Origin: Mycobacterium simiae
GTDB taxonomy: Bacteria > Actinomycetota > Actinomycetes > Mycobacteriales > Mycobacteriaceae
Length of the DNA stretch: 64,000 nt
Assembly: GCF_010727605.1 (NCBI RefSeq)
Contig: NZ_AP022568.1
Span: 3,968,001-4,032,000 of the forward strand
Direction of reading: 5' to 3'
The translations under genes were made by a program, and so were the position numbers. Of the stretch, positions 45,201-54,889 are shown piece after piece. The notes beneath the pieces are model-generated. The model ran no database searches. It was not told the origin of the DNA and saw nothing but the letters and a program-made list of their open reading frames with translations. Numbering within the stretch: position 1 is the stretch's first letter; each line of letters opens with the position of its first letter.

Positions 45201-46013
45201 CTAGCGATCGGTGAAGTTCGGCGCGCGGCGCTCCTGGAACGCCGTTGCGCCTTCCCGTAAGTCGGCCGATCGCAACAAGATCGACTGCCCTCGATACTCA
45301 CGGTCCAGCGTGGCATCGAGCTCAGCCAGGGTGGCCGCATTGATCGCATCCTTAGTCTTGGCGAACGCCACGACCGGGCCGCGAAGCAACGTCGAAATCA
45401 CCTTGTCCACGTGGGCGTCGAAGTCCTCGGCCGGGTAGACCGCGGTAACCAGGCCTGCGGCGAACGCCTCGGCCGCCGAGAGCCGTTCGGCCAGCAGCGC
45501 CATCCGCATCGCGCGGATCCGGCCGATCGCCGCCGCGACCAACGCCGAGGCGCCGCCGTCGGGCATCAGTCCGATCTTGGTGAAGGCAAGCATGAAAAAT
45601 GCTGTCTCCGAAGCCAATACGATGTCGCAGGCCAAGGCGATGGAAACGCCGACACCCGCGGCTGGTCCCTGCACGACGGCGACCACCGGGTGCGGCAGCG
45701 CGGTGATGGCGCGGATCAGCCGGTTGACTTCCACAATGATCTCGTCCGGCGGAACACCGCCGCCGCCGGACATGTCGTCGGCGCTGATCCCTGCCCCAGA
45801 GCAGAACCCGCGGCCGGCGCCGCCCAACCGCACCACTTGCACGCGCGGGTCGGTGGCCGCGCTTTCCATCGTGTCGGCAAGCCCGGCGATCACCGGAGCG
45901 GTGAGCGAGTTCAGACTGTCCGGCCGGTTGATGGTCACCGACAGCACGCCGTCGGACAGGTTGACCGCCAGGTCGGCGGTGGAAGTCGGGAAGTCGAGCG
46001 TCGATTCCGGCAT
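45201..46013 (-). CDS. Enoyl-CoA hydratase/isomerase (EchA10/EchA11-like)
   Basis: A 270-aa crotonase with oxyanion segments FCSGAGISADDM and GPAAGVGVSIALACD. The usual catalytic glutamates are altered, as the second loop reads TKIGLMPDGGAS, so an isomerase or other crotonase activity is possible. It lies beside mcr as echA11/echA10 do in M. tuberculosis, but only one copy is present here. The likely role is oxidation of methyl-branched acyl-CoA made available by Mcr. Confidence 0.88.
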   Translation of the reverse strand: MPESTLDFPTSTADLAVNLSDGVLSVTINRPDSLNSLTAPVIAGLADTMESAATDPRVQVVRLGGAGRGFCSGAGISADDMSGGGGVPPDEIIVEVNRLIRAITALPHPVVAVVQGPAAGVGVSIALACDIVLASETAFFMLAFTKIGLMPDGGASALVAAAIGRIRAMRMALLAERLSAAEAFAAGLVTAVYPAEDFDAHVDKVISTLLRGPVVAFAKTKDAINAATLAELDATLDREYRGQSILLRSADLREGATAFQERRAPNFTDR

Positions 46014-46125
46014 GGCCTCACCCTAACCACCGGTTGGGCGACCGGGCTGCGCGGCCGCCGAGCTCGGCTGCGAAGATGCCAAAGGGTTCGCACGCGTCAG
46101 CGCAGACGGAAGGTTGGTGGGCATC

Positions 46126-47208
46126 ATGGCCGGACCGCTCAAGGGGCTTCGGGTAGTGGAACTGGCCGGCATCGGGCCGGGGCCGCACGCCGCCATGATT
46201 CTGGGAGATCTGGGTGCGGACGTGGTGCGCATCGACCGGCCCGCCAAAGGTCCTGACGGCGTCGCCAAGGACGCCATGATGCGCAACCGGCGAGTGGTGA
46301 CCGCCGACCTGAAGTCCGACGAAGGGCGCGAACTCGTGCTCAAGTTGATCGCCAAGGCCGATGTACTGATCGAGGGCTACCGCCCCGGCGTCACCGAGCG
46401 GTTGGGTCTGGGACCCGAGGACTGCGCCAAGATCAACGACCGGTTGGTCTACGCACGGATGACCGGCTGGGGCCAGACCGGTCCGCGCAGCCAGCAGGCG
46501 GGCCACGACATCAACTACATCTCGCTGAACGGCATCCTGCACGCCATCGGTCGGGTGAACGAACGGCCGGTCCCGCCGCTGAACCTGGTCGGCGATTTCG
46601 GCGGCGGTTCGATGTTCCTGCTGCTCGGCATCCTGTCGGCGCTGTGGGAACGGCAGAGCTCCGGCAAGGGGCAGGTCGTCGACGCGGCGATGGTCGACGG
46701 CTCGAGCGTGCTGGTCCAAATGATGTGGCAGATGCGGGCCTCCGGAATGTGGACGGACGCGCGCGGCACCAACCTGCTCGACGGCGGCGCGCCCTACTAC
46801 GACACCTACGAGTGCGCCGACGGGCGCCATGTCGCGGTCGGCGCCATCGAGCCGCAGTTCTACGCCGCCATGCTGGCCGGGCTGGGTCTGGACGGGGCCG
46901 ACCTGCCCGGACAGAACGACGTCAGCCGCTGGCCCGAGCTGCGCGCCGTACTGACCGAGAAGTTCGCCAGTCAGGACCGCGATCACTGGGCCAAGGTGTT
47001 TGCCGACTCCGACGCGTGCGTGACCCCGGTGCTGGCGTTTGGCGAGGTCCACACCGAGCCCCACATCACCGAGCGCAACACCTTCTACGACGTGGACGGC
47101 GGTCTGCAGCCACGACCGGCGCCGCGGTTCTCCCGCACCGCCCCGGACACACCACGGCCCGCGGCACCGGTGACCGACGCCGCGGACGTGCTCAACGACT
47201 GGGTATAG
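46126..47208 (+). CDS. mcr: Alpha-methylacyl-CoA racemase
   Basis: A 360-aa CoA-transferase family III enzyme that interconverts (R)- and (S)-2-methylacyl-CoA so that branched chains can enter beta-oxidation. The catalytic residues known for the M. tuberculosis enzyme are all present: His127 in QQAGHDINY, Asp157 in VGDFGGGS and Glu242 in AIEPQFY, each shifted by one. The start [15 protein letters not shown] at 46126 gives the same length as that protein. The gene for a hydroxyacyl-CoA dehydrogenase follows after 44 bp. Confidence 0.96.
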   Translation: MAGPLKGLRVVELAGIGPGPHAAMILGDLGADVVRIDRPAKGPDGVAKDAMMRNRRVVTADLKSDEGRELVLKLIAKADVLIEGYRPGVTERLGLGPEDCAKINDRLVYARMTGWGQTGPRSQQAGHDINYISLNGILHAIGRVNERPVPPLNLVGDFGGGSMFLLLGILSALWERQSSGKGQVVDAAMVDGSSVLVQMMWQMRASGMWTDARGTNLLDGGAPYYDTYECADGRHVAVGAIEPQFYAAMLAGLGLDGADLPGQNDVSRWPELRAVLTEKFASQDRDHWAKVFADSDACVTPVLAFGEVHTEPHITERNTFYDVDGGLQPRPAPRFSRTAPDTPRPAAPVTDAADVLNDWV

Positions 47209-47214
47209 TTCCCA

Positions 47215-47228
47215 ACCAACAAGTTGGT
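47215..47228. promoter_or_regulatory. 14-bp palindrome upstream of the hydroxyacyl-CoA dehydrogenase
   Basis: ACCAACAAGTTGGT is a perfect inverted repeat around AA, lying between mcr and the next gene. It resembles the KstR2 pattern AnCAAGnnCTTGnT but with C and G exchanged at the inner positions, so a different TetR-type repressor is likely. Confidence 0.45.
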
Positions 47229-47252
47229 CGGCAATACGACGAAAGGACCTGC

Positions 47253-48017
47253 ATGGAGATCAAAGACGCCGTCGCCGTCGTCACCGGGGGTGCCTCGGGG
47301 CTGGGTTTGGCCACGACCAAGCGGCTGCTCGATCGCGGTGCCCAGGTCGTGGTCATCGACCTGCGCGGCGAGGAAGCGGTCCGCGAGCTCGGTGAGCGTG
47401 CCCGCTTTTGCCAAGCCGACGTTACCGATGAGGCCGCCGTCGGCAAAGCCCTGGACACGGCGGAGGCGATGGGCCCGCTGCGGATCAACGTCAACTGCGC
47501 CGGGATCGGTAACGCCATCAAAACGCTGTCCAAGGACGGCCCGTTTCCGCTGGACGGCTTCAAGAAGGTCGTCAATGTCAACCTGATCGGCACCTTCAAC
47601 GTGCTACGGCTGGCCGCCGAACGGATCGCCAAGACCCAACCGATCGGTCCCGAAACCAGCCCGGAACGCGGTGTCATCATCAACACCGCCTCCGTGGCGG
47701 CCTTCGAAGGTCAGATCGGCCAGGCCGCCTACTCCGCATCCAAGGGTGGTGTCGTCGGAATGACACTACCCATCGCCCGCGACCTGTCCCGCGAGCTGAT
47801 TCGCGTAGTGACCATCGCGCCCGGATTGTTCAAGACGCCGCTGCTGGGCTCGCTGCCCGAGGAGGCGCAGGCGTCGCTGGGCAAGCAGGTCCCGCACCCC
47901 GCCCGGCTCGGCGACCCCGACGAGTACGGTGCCCTGGCCGTGCACATCGTGGAGAACCCCATGCTCAACGGCGAGGTGATCCGCCTCGACGGCGCCATCC
48001 GGATGGCCCCGCGCTGA
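47253..48017 (+). CDS. SDR, 3-hydroxyacyl-CoA dehydrogenase (HSD10-like, Rv1144-like)
   Basis: A 254-aa SDR with [34 protein letters not shown] and the Tyr-x3-Lys in YSASKGGVV. The whole layout, including the [10 protein letters not shown] segment, is that of type-2 3-hydroxyacyl-CoA dehydrogenases that act on branched and steroid-like substrates. GAAAGGA precedes the ATG. It follows mcr closely and would oxidise the hydroxy intermediate of branched acyl-CoA degradation. Confidence 0.92.
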   Translation: MEIKDAVAVVTGGASGLGLATTKRLLDRGAQVVVIDLRGEEAVRELGERARFCQADVTDEAAVGKALDTAEAMGPLRINVNCAGIGNAIKTLSKDGPFPLDGFKKVVNVNLIGTFNVLRLAAERIAKTQPIGPETSPERGVIINTASVAAFEGQIGQAAYSASKGGVVGMTLPIARDLSRELIRVVTIAPGLFKTPLLGSLPEEAQASLGKQVPHPARLGDPDEYGALAVHIVENPMLNGEVIRLDGAIRMAPR

Positions 48018-48050
48018 CGGGCCGATTAGCCACTCAAAACGAAGAGCCCG

Positions 48051-48092
48051 AGCACACAGAAACCCCCGCCACGGCGGGGGTTTCTGTGTGCT
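48051..48092. terminator. Perfect 20-bp-stem hairpin terminator
   Basis: AGCACACAGAAACCCCCGCC and its exact complement flank two bases (48071-48072). There is no U tract, but such stems serve as terminators in mycobacteria. It lies between the SDR and a convergent small gene, so it can end both. Confidence 0.8.
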
Positions 48093-48173
48093 AACAAGAT
48101 CAATGCGATCGGTGGAACCAACGTGAGACTGAGGGTTCGGCCATCAGTAGCCGGGCGAGCAAGCTCATGATGA

Positions 48174-48305
48174 TCAGCTCGCGTTGGGAAGCGGGTGCCA
48201 GTCTTCAAGCTGCTCGGAGGTCTCGCCTTCCACCAGCACGTCGCCGTGGTAGAGGGCCTCGAAGTCAACCTTGATGACGTCTGCGCTGAAGTCGTCGATC
48301 CACAT
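48174..48305 (-). CDS. Small 43-aa acidic protein, probably leaderless
   Basis: The frame starts ATG TGG ATC GAC GAC and ends AGC TGA. It encodes an acidic, Trp- and His-containing peptide (MWIDDFSADVIKVDFEALYH at the start, EDWHPLPNAS at the end). Codon third positions are nearly all G or C, as in real genes of this genome. No Shine-Dalgarno is seen; instead TAGGCT, a -10 box of the TAnnnT type, ends seven bases before the ATG, the layout of leaderless mycobacterial genes. A 22-aa frame (ATG at 48169) follows it before the terminator. No family is recognised. Confidence 0.6.
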   Translation of the reverse strand: MWIDDFSADVIKVDFEALYHGDVLVEGETSEQLEDWHPLPNAS

Positions 48306-48370
48306 GACACTGAGCCTAAGAGCAACCATTAAGGATTCATTGAGTCACGATTCGGAAAATTGTGGCAATT

Positions 48371-48382
48371 TACTCGCGAGTA
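48371..48382. promoter_or_regulatory. Perfect 12-bp palindrome TACTCGCGAGTA
   Basis: It lies in the gap of 303 bp between the small gene (48305) and mmpL13, 65 bp upstream of the former. The form is typical of TetR-family operators that control lipid-transport genes. The rest of the gap (48306-48608) holds the mmpL13 promoter and no other gene. Confidence 0.45.
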
Positions 48383-48525
48383 GGGTTCTCGGCGGTCGGC
48401 ACCCATTTTCGGGTCGTGAGCAGCTTATATAGCGCTTGATTTTCTAGCCGGACTCTTAATCTTCACGGGTTTGAAACCCCGTCGAACCAGACCGGGTCCT
48501 GCGCCGTACCACCAAGAGGAGTTGT

Positions 48526-48555
48526 TTGACACCTGTCACTTACCGGGTCTAGGTT
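48526..48555 (+). promoter_or_regulatory. SigA-type promoter of mmpL13
   Basis: TTGACA at 48526-48531 and TAGGTT at 48550-48555 are separated by 18 bp, a good match to the housekeeping consensus. The mmpL13 ATG lies 53 bp downstream with GGGGAGG before it. Confidence 0.6.
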
Positions 48556-48608
48556 ACCGCGAATATGGTGCGCGCCCCGCGGGACCGCGACCGGGGGAGG
48601 AAGCATAG

Positions 48609-50933
48609 ATGCTGCCAAGGATCGCTCGGTTGGCCATCGCCGCACCGCGTCGCATCATCGCGGTCGGGATCCTGGTGTTCGTCGCCGCGGCGATCTTCGG
48701 CCTCCCGGTCGCCCAGCGCCTGGCGCCCGGCGGCTTCCAAGATCCCAACTCGGAATCCGCGCGGGCTATCACGGCGCTGACCGACAAGTTCGGGCAGAGC
48801 GGGCAGCAAATGTTGATCCTGGTGACCGCGCCCCAAGGAGCCCGCAGCGACCAGGCCCGCAAGGTCGGCGGCGACCTCGTGAACGAGCTGACGCATTCGC
48901 CGTTGGTCTACAACGTGTCCTCGCCGTGGACCGCCCCGGCGGCCGCCGCCGCCGATCTGATCAGCAAAGACGGCAAGTCCGGCCTGATCGTGGTCAACCT
49001 CAAGGGCGGGGAGACCAACGCGCAGAACAACGCCCAAACCCTGGCGGATCGCTTCGTTCACGATCGCGACGGCGTGACGGTGCGCGCCGGTGGATCGGCG
49101 ATGCAGTACGCCCAGATCAACACCCAAAACCAGGCCGATTTGCTGGTAATGGAGATGATCGCGCTGCCGCTCAGCTTCCTGGTGCTCATCTGGGTCTTCG
49201 GCGGGCTGGTTGCCGCGGCGTTGCCGATGGCACTTGGCGCGCTCGCCGTCGTCGGCTCGATGTCGGTGCTGCGGCTGGTCACCTATACCGCCGAAGTGTC
49301 GATCTTCGCGCTCAACCTGAGCACCGCGATGGGCCTGGCGTTGGCGATCGACTACACCCTGTTGATCGTCAGCCGCTACCGCGACGAGCTGGCCGAGGGC
49401 AGCGACCGGGAGGAGGCGCTGATCCGGACCATGGCGACCTCGGGGCGCACGGTGCTGTTCTCCGCCGTGACGGTCGCGCTGTCGATGTCGGCGACGGTGC
49501 TGTTCCCGATGTACTTCCTCAAATCCTTCGCCTACGCCGGCGTTGCGACCGTCGCATTCGTCGCGATTGCGTCGATCGTGATCACCCCGGCCGCGATCGT
49601 GCTGCTGGGGCCGCGACTGGACGCGCTGGACGCGCGCAAGCTGGTGCGGCGCATCGTGCGCCGACCCGAGCCCGGCCACAAGCCGGTCGAGCAGCTGTTC
49701 TGGTACCGGTCCAGCAAGTTCGTCATGCGTCGCTGGCTGCCGATCGGGGCGGCCGTCATCGCGTTGCTGTTGCTGCTCGGAGCTCCGTTCCTCCAGGTGA
49801 CCTGGGGCTTCCCCGATGATCGGGTGCTGCCGCAGTCGTCGTCGTCACATCAGGTCGGCGACCAGCTGCGTACCAACTTCGCGCACGATTCGGCCACCTC
49901 GGTACCGATCGTCATCCCGGACGCGCGCGGCGTCAGCCCGGCCGACCTCGACACCTACGCCGCCGGCCTGTCGCGGGTGCCCGACGTGTCGGCGGTCTCG
50001 GCACCGAGCGCAACGTTCGTCAACGGTAACCGGGTCGGGCCGCCCGCGGCCGCCGCCGGATTGGCCGACGGCAGCGCGTTTTTGACCGTCAACAGTTCGG
50101 CGCCACTGTTTTCCACGGCGTCCGACGTCCAGCTCAAACGGTTGCATCAGGTGCCCGGGCCCGCGGGCCGCGCGGTCGAGATGGCCGGCGTCGCGCAGGT
50201 CAACCGGGACAGTGTCGACGCGGTGACCGACCGGCTGCCGACGGTGCTAGGCGTGATGGCCGCGATCACCTTCGTGTTGCTGTTCCTGCTGACCGGCAGC
50301 GTGGTACTGCCCGTGAAGGCGTTGATGTGCAACGTCTTATCGCTGACGGCGGCGTTCGGGGCGCTGGTATGGATTTTCCAGGATGGCCATCTGGGCGCGC
50401 TGGGGACGACGCCCAGCGGCACCTTGGTCGCCAACATGCCGGTGCTGTTGTTCTGCATCGCGTTCGGCTTGTCGATGGACTACGAAGTGTTCCTGATCTC
50501 CCGGATCCGGGAGTACTGGCTGCAGTACCGGCCGACCCTGTCGACCGCCAAGGCGGCCCACGCGGCCAACGACGAGGCGGTGGCGCATGGCGTGGCCCGC
50601 ACCGGCCGAGTCATCACCGCGGCCGCGCTGGTGATGTCGATGTCGTTCGCCGCGCTGATCGCCGCGCATGTGTCGTTCATGCGGATGTTCGGGCTGGGTC
50701 TGACGCTGGCGGTGTTCGCGGACGCGACCCTGGTGCGGATGGTCCTGGTCCCGGCGTTCATGCATGTGATGGGCCGGTGGAACTGGTGGGCGCCCCGGCC
50801 GCTGATGTGGTTGCACGAGCGATTCGGCATCAGCGAGGGGCCCGCTGAACCCGCGCCGGTCCCCGAGCCGCCCATCCCGGTGCAGCACAACGGTCATCCG
50901 GTGAGCGAATCGGTGACGAAAATCGGGGGTTGA
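48609..50933 (+). CDS. mmpL13: MmpL family RND transporter, intact MmpL13
   Basis: A 774-aa inner-membrane transporter with two MMPL repeats: one membrane helix and a periplasmic domain, then five helices, repeated. The proton-relay Asp-Tyr pairs lie in AIDYTLLIVSRYRDE and LSMDYEVFLISRIREY. In H37Rv the gene is split as mmpL13a/mmpL13b (Rv1145/Rv1146); here it is a single full-length frame. No mmpS is next to it. MmpL proteins export lipids or siderophores; the cargo of MmpL13 is not known to me. Confidence 0.94.
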   Translation: MLPRIARLAIAAPRRIIAVGILVFVAAAIFGLPVAQRLAPGGFQDPNSESARAITALTDKFGQSGQQMLILVTAPQGARSDQARKVGGDLVNELTHSPLVYNVSSPWTAPAAAAADLISKDGKSGLIVVNLKGGETNAQNNAQTLADRFVHDRDGVTVRAGGSAMQYAQINTQNQADLLVMEMIALPLSFLVLIWVFGGLVAAALPMALGALAVVGSMSVLRLVTYTAEVSIFALNLSTAMGLALAIDYTLLIVSRYRDELAEGSDREEALIRTMATSGRTVLFSAVTVALSMSATVLFPMYFLKSFAYAGVATVAFVAIASIVITPAAIVLLGPRLDALDARKLVRRIVRRPEPGHKPVEQLFWYRSSKFVMRRWLPIGAAVIALLLLLGAPFLQVTWGFPDDRVLPQSSSSHQVGDQLRTNFAHDSATSVPIVIPDARGVSPADLDTYAAGLSRVPDVSAVSAPSATFVNGNRVGPPAAAAGLADGSAFLTVNSSAPLFSTASDVQLKRLHQVPGPAGRAVEMAGVAQVNRDSVDAVTDRLPTVLGVMAAITFVLLFLLTGSVVLPVKALMCNVLSLTAAFGALVWIFQDGHLGALGTTPSGTLVANMPVLLFCIAFGLSMDYEVFLISRIREYWLQYRPTLSTAKAAHAANDEAVAHGVARTGRVITAAALVMSMSFAALIAAHVSFMRMFGLGLTLAVFADATLVRMVLVPAFMHVMGRWNWWAPRPLMWLHERFGISEGPAEPAPVPEPPIPVQHNGHPVSESVTKIGG

Positions 50934-50981
50934 GGATCGGCTCACGGCCTTATAGTGGGCCCGTTTGAGTCGGAGGGTGGG

Positions 50982-51620
50982 ATGACGACAGCAACAGCGA
51001 CGCTCGACAACCGGTTCTTCGCGCGGGTGTGGCCGATCGTAGCCAGCCACGAAACCGAGGCGGTGCGGGCGCTGCGCCGCGAGAACCTGGCCGGCTTGTC
51101 GGGCCGGGTGCTCGAGGTCGGCGCCGGAATCGGCACCAACTTCCTTAACTATCCGCAGGCCGTCCGGCAGGTCGTGGCCATGGAGCCCGAGTCGCGACTG
51201 GCCGCGCGGGCGCGGGTGGCCGCCGCGGCGGCGCCCGTCCCGATCGTCCTGACCAACCAGACCGTGGAGCAGTTCAGCGCCGACGAGCCCTTCGATGCGG
51301 TTGTCTGCTCGCTGGTGCTGTGCTCCGTGCAGGATCCGGTGCTGGTGCTGCGGCATCTGTACACGTTGCTGCGCCGGGACGGCGAGTTGCGCTACCTCGA
51401 ACATGTGGCCAGCGCCGGCCTGCGGGGCCGGCTGCAGCGGTTCGCCGACGCCACCGTGTGGCCGCGGTTTCTCGGTAATTGCCACACCCATCGCGACACC
51501 GAACGCGCAATCCGCGACGCCGGCTTCGAGGTGCTGACGTCCCGGCGGGAGTGGACGCTGCCGGCCTGGTCGCCGATGCCGGTATCGGAGCTGTTGTTGG
51601 GCCGCGCGCGCAGACCGTAG
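50982..51620 (+). CDS. SAM-dependent class I methyltransferase (Rv1147-like)
   Basis: A 212-aa methyltransferase of the UbiE/phospholipid type with motif I LEVGAGIGTNF, the acidic end of strand 2 in AMEPES, and DAVVCSLVLCSV as the post-motif. The start ATG at 50982 follows GGAGGGTGGG. It lies directly after mmpL13 in the same direction with 48 bp between them, so it may modify the transported lipid, but this is only positional. Confidence 0.88.
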   Translation: MTTATATLDNRFFARVWPIVASHETEAVRALRRENLAGLSGRVLEVGAGIGTNFLNYPQAVRQVVAMEPESRLAARARVAAAAAPVPIVLTNQTVEQFSADEPFDAVVCSLVLCSVQDPVLVLRHLYTLLRRDGELRYLEHVASAGLRGRLQRFADATVWPRFLGNCHTHRDTERAIRDAGFEVLTSRREWTLPAWSPMPVSELLLGRARRP

Positions 51621-51635
51621 CCGGACCGGCGGCGG

Positions 51636-52352
51636 CTACTTCAGCAGGGCGGGGAGCCGGCGCAGCAGCCCGGGCAACGCCTGACTCGCCGATTCGCGGA
51701 TGCTGATGGTCGCGTTCGCGGACAACGGCGTGGGCTCGGGGTTGACCTCGATCACCGCGGTGCCGCGGGAGAGGGCAAGGTCGGCCAGGCCCGCCGCCGG
51801 GTAGACGATCGCCGAGGTCCCGACCACCACCATCACGTCGGCAGACTGGGTCGCCTCGACCGCCTGATGCCAGGGCCCCTCGGGCAGCTGCTCACCGAAC
51901 CACACGATGTCGGGCCGGATCAGCCCGCCGCAGTGGCCGCAGCGCGGCGGCTGCACCTCCAGTGCCGGTTCGGGCATCAGGGGCAGTGTCTCGGTATAGG
52001 GCAAATCACAACTCGCGCAACGGAACTCGAAGAGACTGCCGTGCAGATGATGTACCGCGGTGCTGCCCGCCCGCTCGTGCAGGTCGTCGACGTTCTGGGT
52101 GATGACGCTGACATCGGCGTAATCCTCCCAGGCGGCGATGGCCCGGTGGCCGTCGTTGGGGGCAACGTTGGCCACCAGATAGTGCCGCCACAAGTACCAG
52201 CCCCACACCCGCTCGGGGTTGTCCCGCCAACCTTGCGTGCTGGACAGCTCGTAGGGATCGAACCGCGCCCACAGCCCGTTTTTGTCGTCGCGAAATGTCG
52301 GCACTCCGCTTTCCGCGGAGATTCCCGCCCCGCTGAGCACCGCGACTCGCAT
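51636..52352 (-). CDS. cobB: NAD-dependent protein deacylase (sirtuin, Rv1151c-like)
   Basis: A 238-aa class III sirtuin with [14 protein letters not shown], the NAD-binding [12 protein letters not shown], the catalytic His in HLHGSLF and a zinc site of two CxxC pairs (CASC, CGHC). The YLWR segment corresponds to the Y-x2-R motif that favours succinyl and malonyl lysine. Length and position match Rv1151c. It removes acyl groups from proteins such as acetyl-CoA synthetase. It diverges from the GntR gene. Confidence 0.94.
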   Translation of the reverse strand: MRVAVLSGAGISAESGVPTFRDDKNGLWARFDPYELSSTQGWRDNPERVWGWYLWRHYLVANVAPNDGHRAIAAWEDYADVSVITQNVDDLHERAGSTAVHHLHGSLFEFRCASCDLPYTETLPLMPEPALEVQPPRCGHCGGLIRPDIVWFGEQLPEGPWHQAVEATQSADVMVVVGTSAIVYPAAGLADLALSRGTAVIEVNPEPTPLSANATISIRESASQALPGLLRRLPALLK

Positions 52353-52389
52353 GTCACCAACATAGCGGTGGTGGAGTAATACTGGATAC

Positions 52390-52764
52390 GTGGAGCTGGG
52401 CGAATGGCTGCGCGTCGACCTGAAGGCAGGCCGGCCGTTGTTCGATCAGCTCCGGACGCAGGTCATCGAAGGCGTCCGGGAAGGGGCGTTGCCGCCCGGC
52501 ACCCGATTGCCGACCGTCCGCGAGCTGGCCGGTCAACTGGGCGTGGCCGTCAACACCGTCGCGCGCGCCTATCGCGAGCTGGAAACCGCCGCGATTGTCG
52601 AAACCCGGGGCCGCTTCGGCACTTTCATCGCCCGTTACGATCCGACCGACGCCGCGATGGCGGCCGCGGCCCGCGAGTACGTGCACGTCGCCCATGGGCT
52701 CGGCCTGACCAAGGCCGACGCGCTGCGCTACGTCGAGGCGGTGCCCGACCCTGCCGAGCGCTAG
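52390..52764 (+). CDS. GntR family regulator, YtrA type (Rv1152-like)
   Basis: A 124-aa protein with a winged helix of the GntR family ([39 protein letters not shown]) and only a short C-terminal helix pair, as in the YtrA subgroup. The GTG start is preceded by TAATACT eight bases upstream, so translation may be leaderless. It shares a 37-bp divergent promoter with the sirtuin and ends four bases into the convergent methyltransferase. Confidence 0.92.
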   Translation: MELGEWLRVDLKAGRPLFDQLRTQVIEGVREGALPPGTRLPTVRELAGQLGVAVNTVARAYRELETAAIVETRGRFGTFIARYDPTDAAMAAAAREYVHVAHGLGLTKADALRYVEAVPDPAER

Positions 52765-53597
52765 TCGAATTCCAGCAGCGTCAGGCACGGCCGCAGCGGG
52801 GCGAGCGCCGGCACGCGGTAAAGCATGGACACGGCGACGTTCAACGCGCGACCGCGTCCCGGCGGCAGCCGCAGATCGTGAACCGCGCGAACACCTGGCA
52901 CGGTGTTGACCAGATCGGCCGCCTGCGCGGTGGACAGGGCAAACGGCATCGGCGGACCCTTGTACCGGGTCGAGGCCCGTACCCCGGACTTGCTTACCTT
53001 GGGCATCCAGACCGGGGGCAGATCGAAGATCATCCGACCGCCGGGAAAAGCCTTGGCGCACTGGGCGATCAACGCCAACGACTGCTCGGGTTGCAGATAC
53101 ATCAGCAACCCCTCTGCGGTGACGAAGACGCCGCCGGCGGGGTCGACCGCCTCCGTCCAGCTGTAGTCCAGCACCGACTGGGCGCGCAGGGTCACGCGCG
53201 GTGCGGGTGGCAGCAGCCGGGTCCGCAGCTCGATGATCTCGGGCAAATCGACTGTCAGCCAACGAAATCGGCCATCCGGTAACGCCGCGTGCAACCGGTA
53301 GACGCTGGTTTGCAAGCCCTCGGCCAGGGCCACCACCGTGGCGGTCGGATGTTCAGACAGGTAGGCCAGCGTCTGAGCGTCGAAGAGGCGCGCGCGCAAC
53401 GCGATGTCTTGATGCGTGCGGCCGAACTTCCCGAAGTCGTAATCGATGGCCCCCGCAAGCCGGATCGCCATCGGATCGTCGAGGAGGCGATCGGGGCGGG
53501 CTGCCTCCCGGGCCCGCGAATTCAGCGTCAACAACGCGGTCTCGGGAATGCCGCCGATGCAGACCTTCTCCTTGCGGCGATCTTGGGCAGGGGTCAT
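52761..53597 (-). CDS. omt: O-methyltransferase, TcmP/LCMT family (Rv1153c-like)
   Basis: A 278-aa SAM-dependent methyltransferase of the leucine carboxyl methyltransferase-like group, with [27 protein letters not shown] and [11 protein letters not shown] at the usual places. The ATG at 53597 is preferred; the frame extends 18 bases further. The family methylates carboxyl or hydroxyl groups of polyketides or lipids. The position matches Rv1153c (omt). It is separated by 10 bp from a DUF1697 gene in the same direction. Confidence 0.88.
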   Translation of the reverse strand: MTPAQDRRKEKVCIGGIPETALLTLNSRAREAARPDRLLDDPMAIRLAGAIDYDFGKFGRTHQDIALRARLFDAQTLAYLSEHPTATVVALAEGLQTSVYRLHAALPDGRFRWLTVDLPEIIELRTRLLPPAPRVTLRAQSVLDYSWTEAVDPAGGVFVTAEGLLMYLQPEQSLALIAQCAKAFPGGRMIFDLPPVWMPKVSKSGVRASTRYKGPPMPFALSTAQAADLVNTVPGVRAVHDLRLPPGRGRALNVAVSMLYRVPALAPLRPCLTLLEFD

Positions 53598-53607
53598 CGC
53601 CGAAACC

Positions 53608-54150
53608 CTACCCACCGTCGCGGTCGCAGATCAGCAAAAGTTTGGTCAGGGTGCGCAGGTTGCGGGTCGTCGTGGACGACTTGTACCTCGGCTTGCCCAT
53701 CGTCTTGCCGATCGTGCTGTCCAGGGTGGCGCCCTTGGGGACTTGCCAGTAGACGACGCCTTCGCCCGGGCTGATCTTCTCGTCGGCGCCGGCCCCATCG
53801 GCCAGCGCGCACAGTTCGTCGAGCACTGCGGGCTCGGCGACGAAGGTGACGTAGGACTGATACCCGTCGACCTCCGGCTTGAACGGGTACGCGTCGACGA
53901 TGGCGCGCACCGTGCCGGTGTCGTAGACCAGCACCCAGGCGTCGTAGCCGAGGTTTTCCCGGAGAGCGGCTTCGGCGTTCTTGCGCACGACCGCGGCCGT
54001 GGCGGACGACTCGAGCAGCACGTTCCCACTCGCCAAGATGGTGCGCACAGCGGTGAACCCGGCGTCGGTCAGGGCGGTCGCCACGTCGGCCATCTTCACA
54101 TTGACGCCGCCGACGTTGACGCCCCGTAACAACACCGCATAGCTGGCCAT
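53608..54150 (-). CDS. DUF1697 family protein
   Basis: A 180-aa protein with the clear DUF1697 opening YAVLLRGVNVGGVNVKMADV and the later VRTILASGNVLL. The structure of members is a ferredoxin-like double domain of unknown function. It lies upstream of omt in the same direction and diverges from the Rv1155-like gene with 46 bp between starts. Confidence 0.9.
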   Translation of the reverse strand: MASYAVLLRGVNVGGVNVKMADVATALTDAGFTAVRTILASGNVLLESSATAAVVRKNAEAALRENLGYDAWVLVYDTGTVRAIVDAYPFKPEVDGYQSYVTFVAEPAVLDELCALADGAGADEKISPGEGVVYWQVPKGATLDSTIGKTMGKPRYKSSTTTRNLRTLTKLLLICDRDGG

Positions 54151-54187
54151 AACCCGATTGGAGCAGATCGATACCAGACAGACGTAG

Positions 54188-54640
<453 letters not shown>

Positions 54641-54658
54641 TCGGGCTAAGCTGCCGCT

Positions 54659-54853
54659 ATGGCCGAGTCGAACTCCAAGCAGGACGCTGTGGGGGCAGAG
54701 GACGAGAACAAGCGCAAGTTTCGCGAAGCCCTGGAGCGCAAGATGTCCAAGACATCTGGGGGATCCGAACACAAGGATGGGGGCGGCAAGCAGTCGCGGG
54801 CGCACGGCGCGGCGGGTGGCGGCCGTCGGGAGTTCCGCCGCAAGAGCGGCTAG
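54659..54853 (+). CDS. DUF5302 small basic protein
   Basis: A 64-aa charged, low-complexity protein with a short helix (KRKFREALERKM) and a Gly/Lys/Arg-rich tail ending RREFRRKSG, as in the DUF5302 family of actinobacteria. TAAGCT ends six bases before the ATG, suggesting leaderless translation. It lies 18 bp after the Rv1155-like gene. Function unknown; nucleic-acid binding is possible given the charge. Confidence 0.8.
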   Translation: MAESNSKQDAVGAEDENKRKFREALERKMSKTSGGSEHKDGGGKQSRAHGAAGGGRREFRRKSG

Positions 54854-54889
54854 TCGTCAAAGCTATTGTGGGACAGGGCTTTCCGTCGT

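Noticed and set aside
48440..48500. tRNA-Lys-like stretch (GGACTCTTAATC followed by GGGTTTGAAACCCC)
   Set aside because: The anticodon-loop and T-loop look-alikes are suggestive, but the anticodon stem mispairs, the D arm does not fold and no matching acceptor stem exists. At most it is a decayed tRNA fragment.
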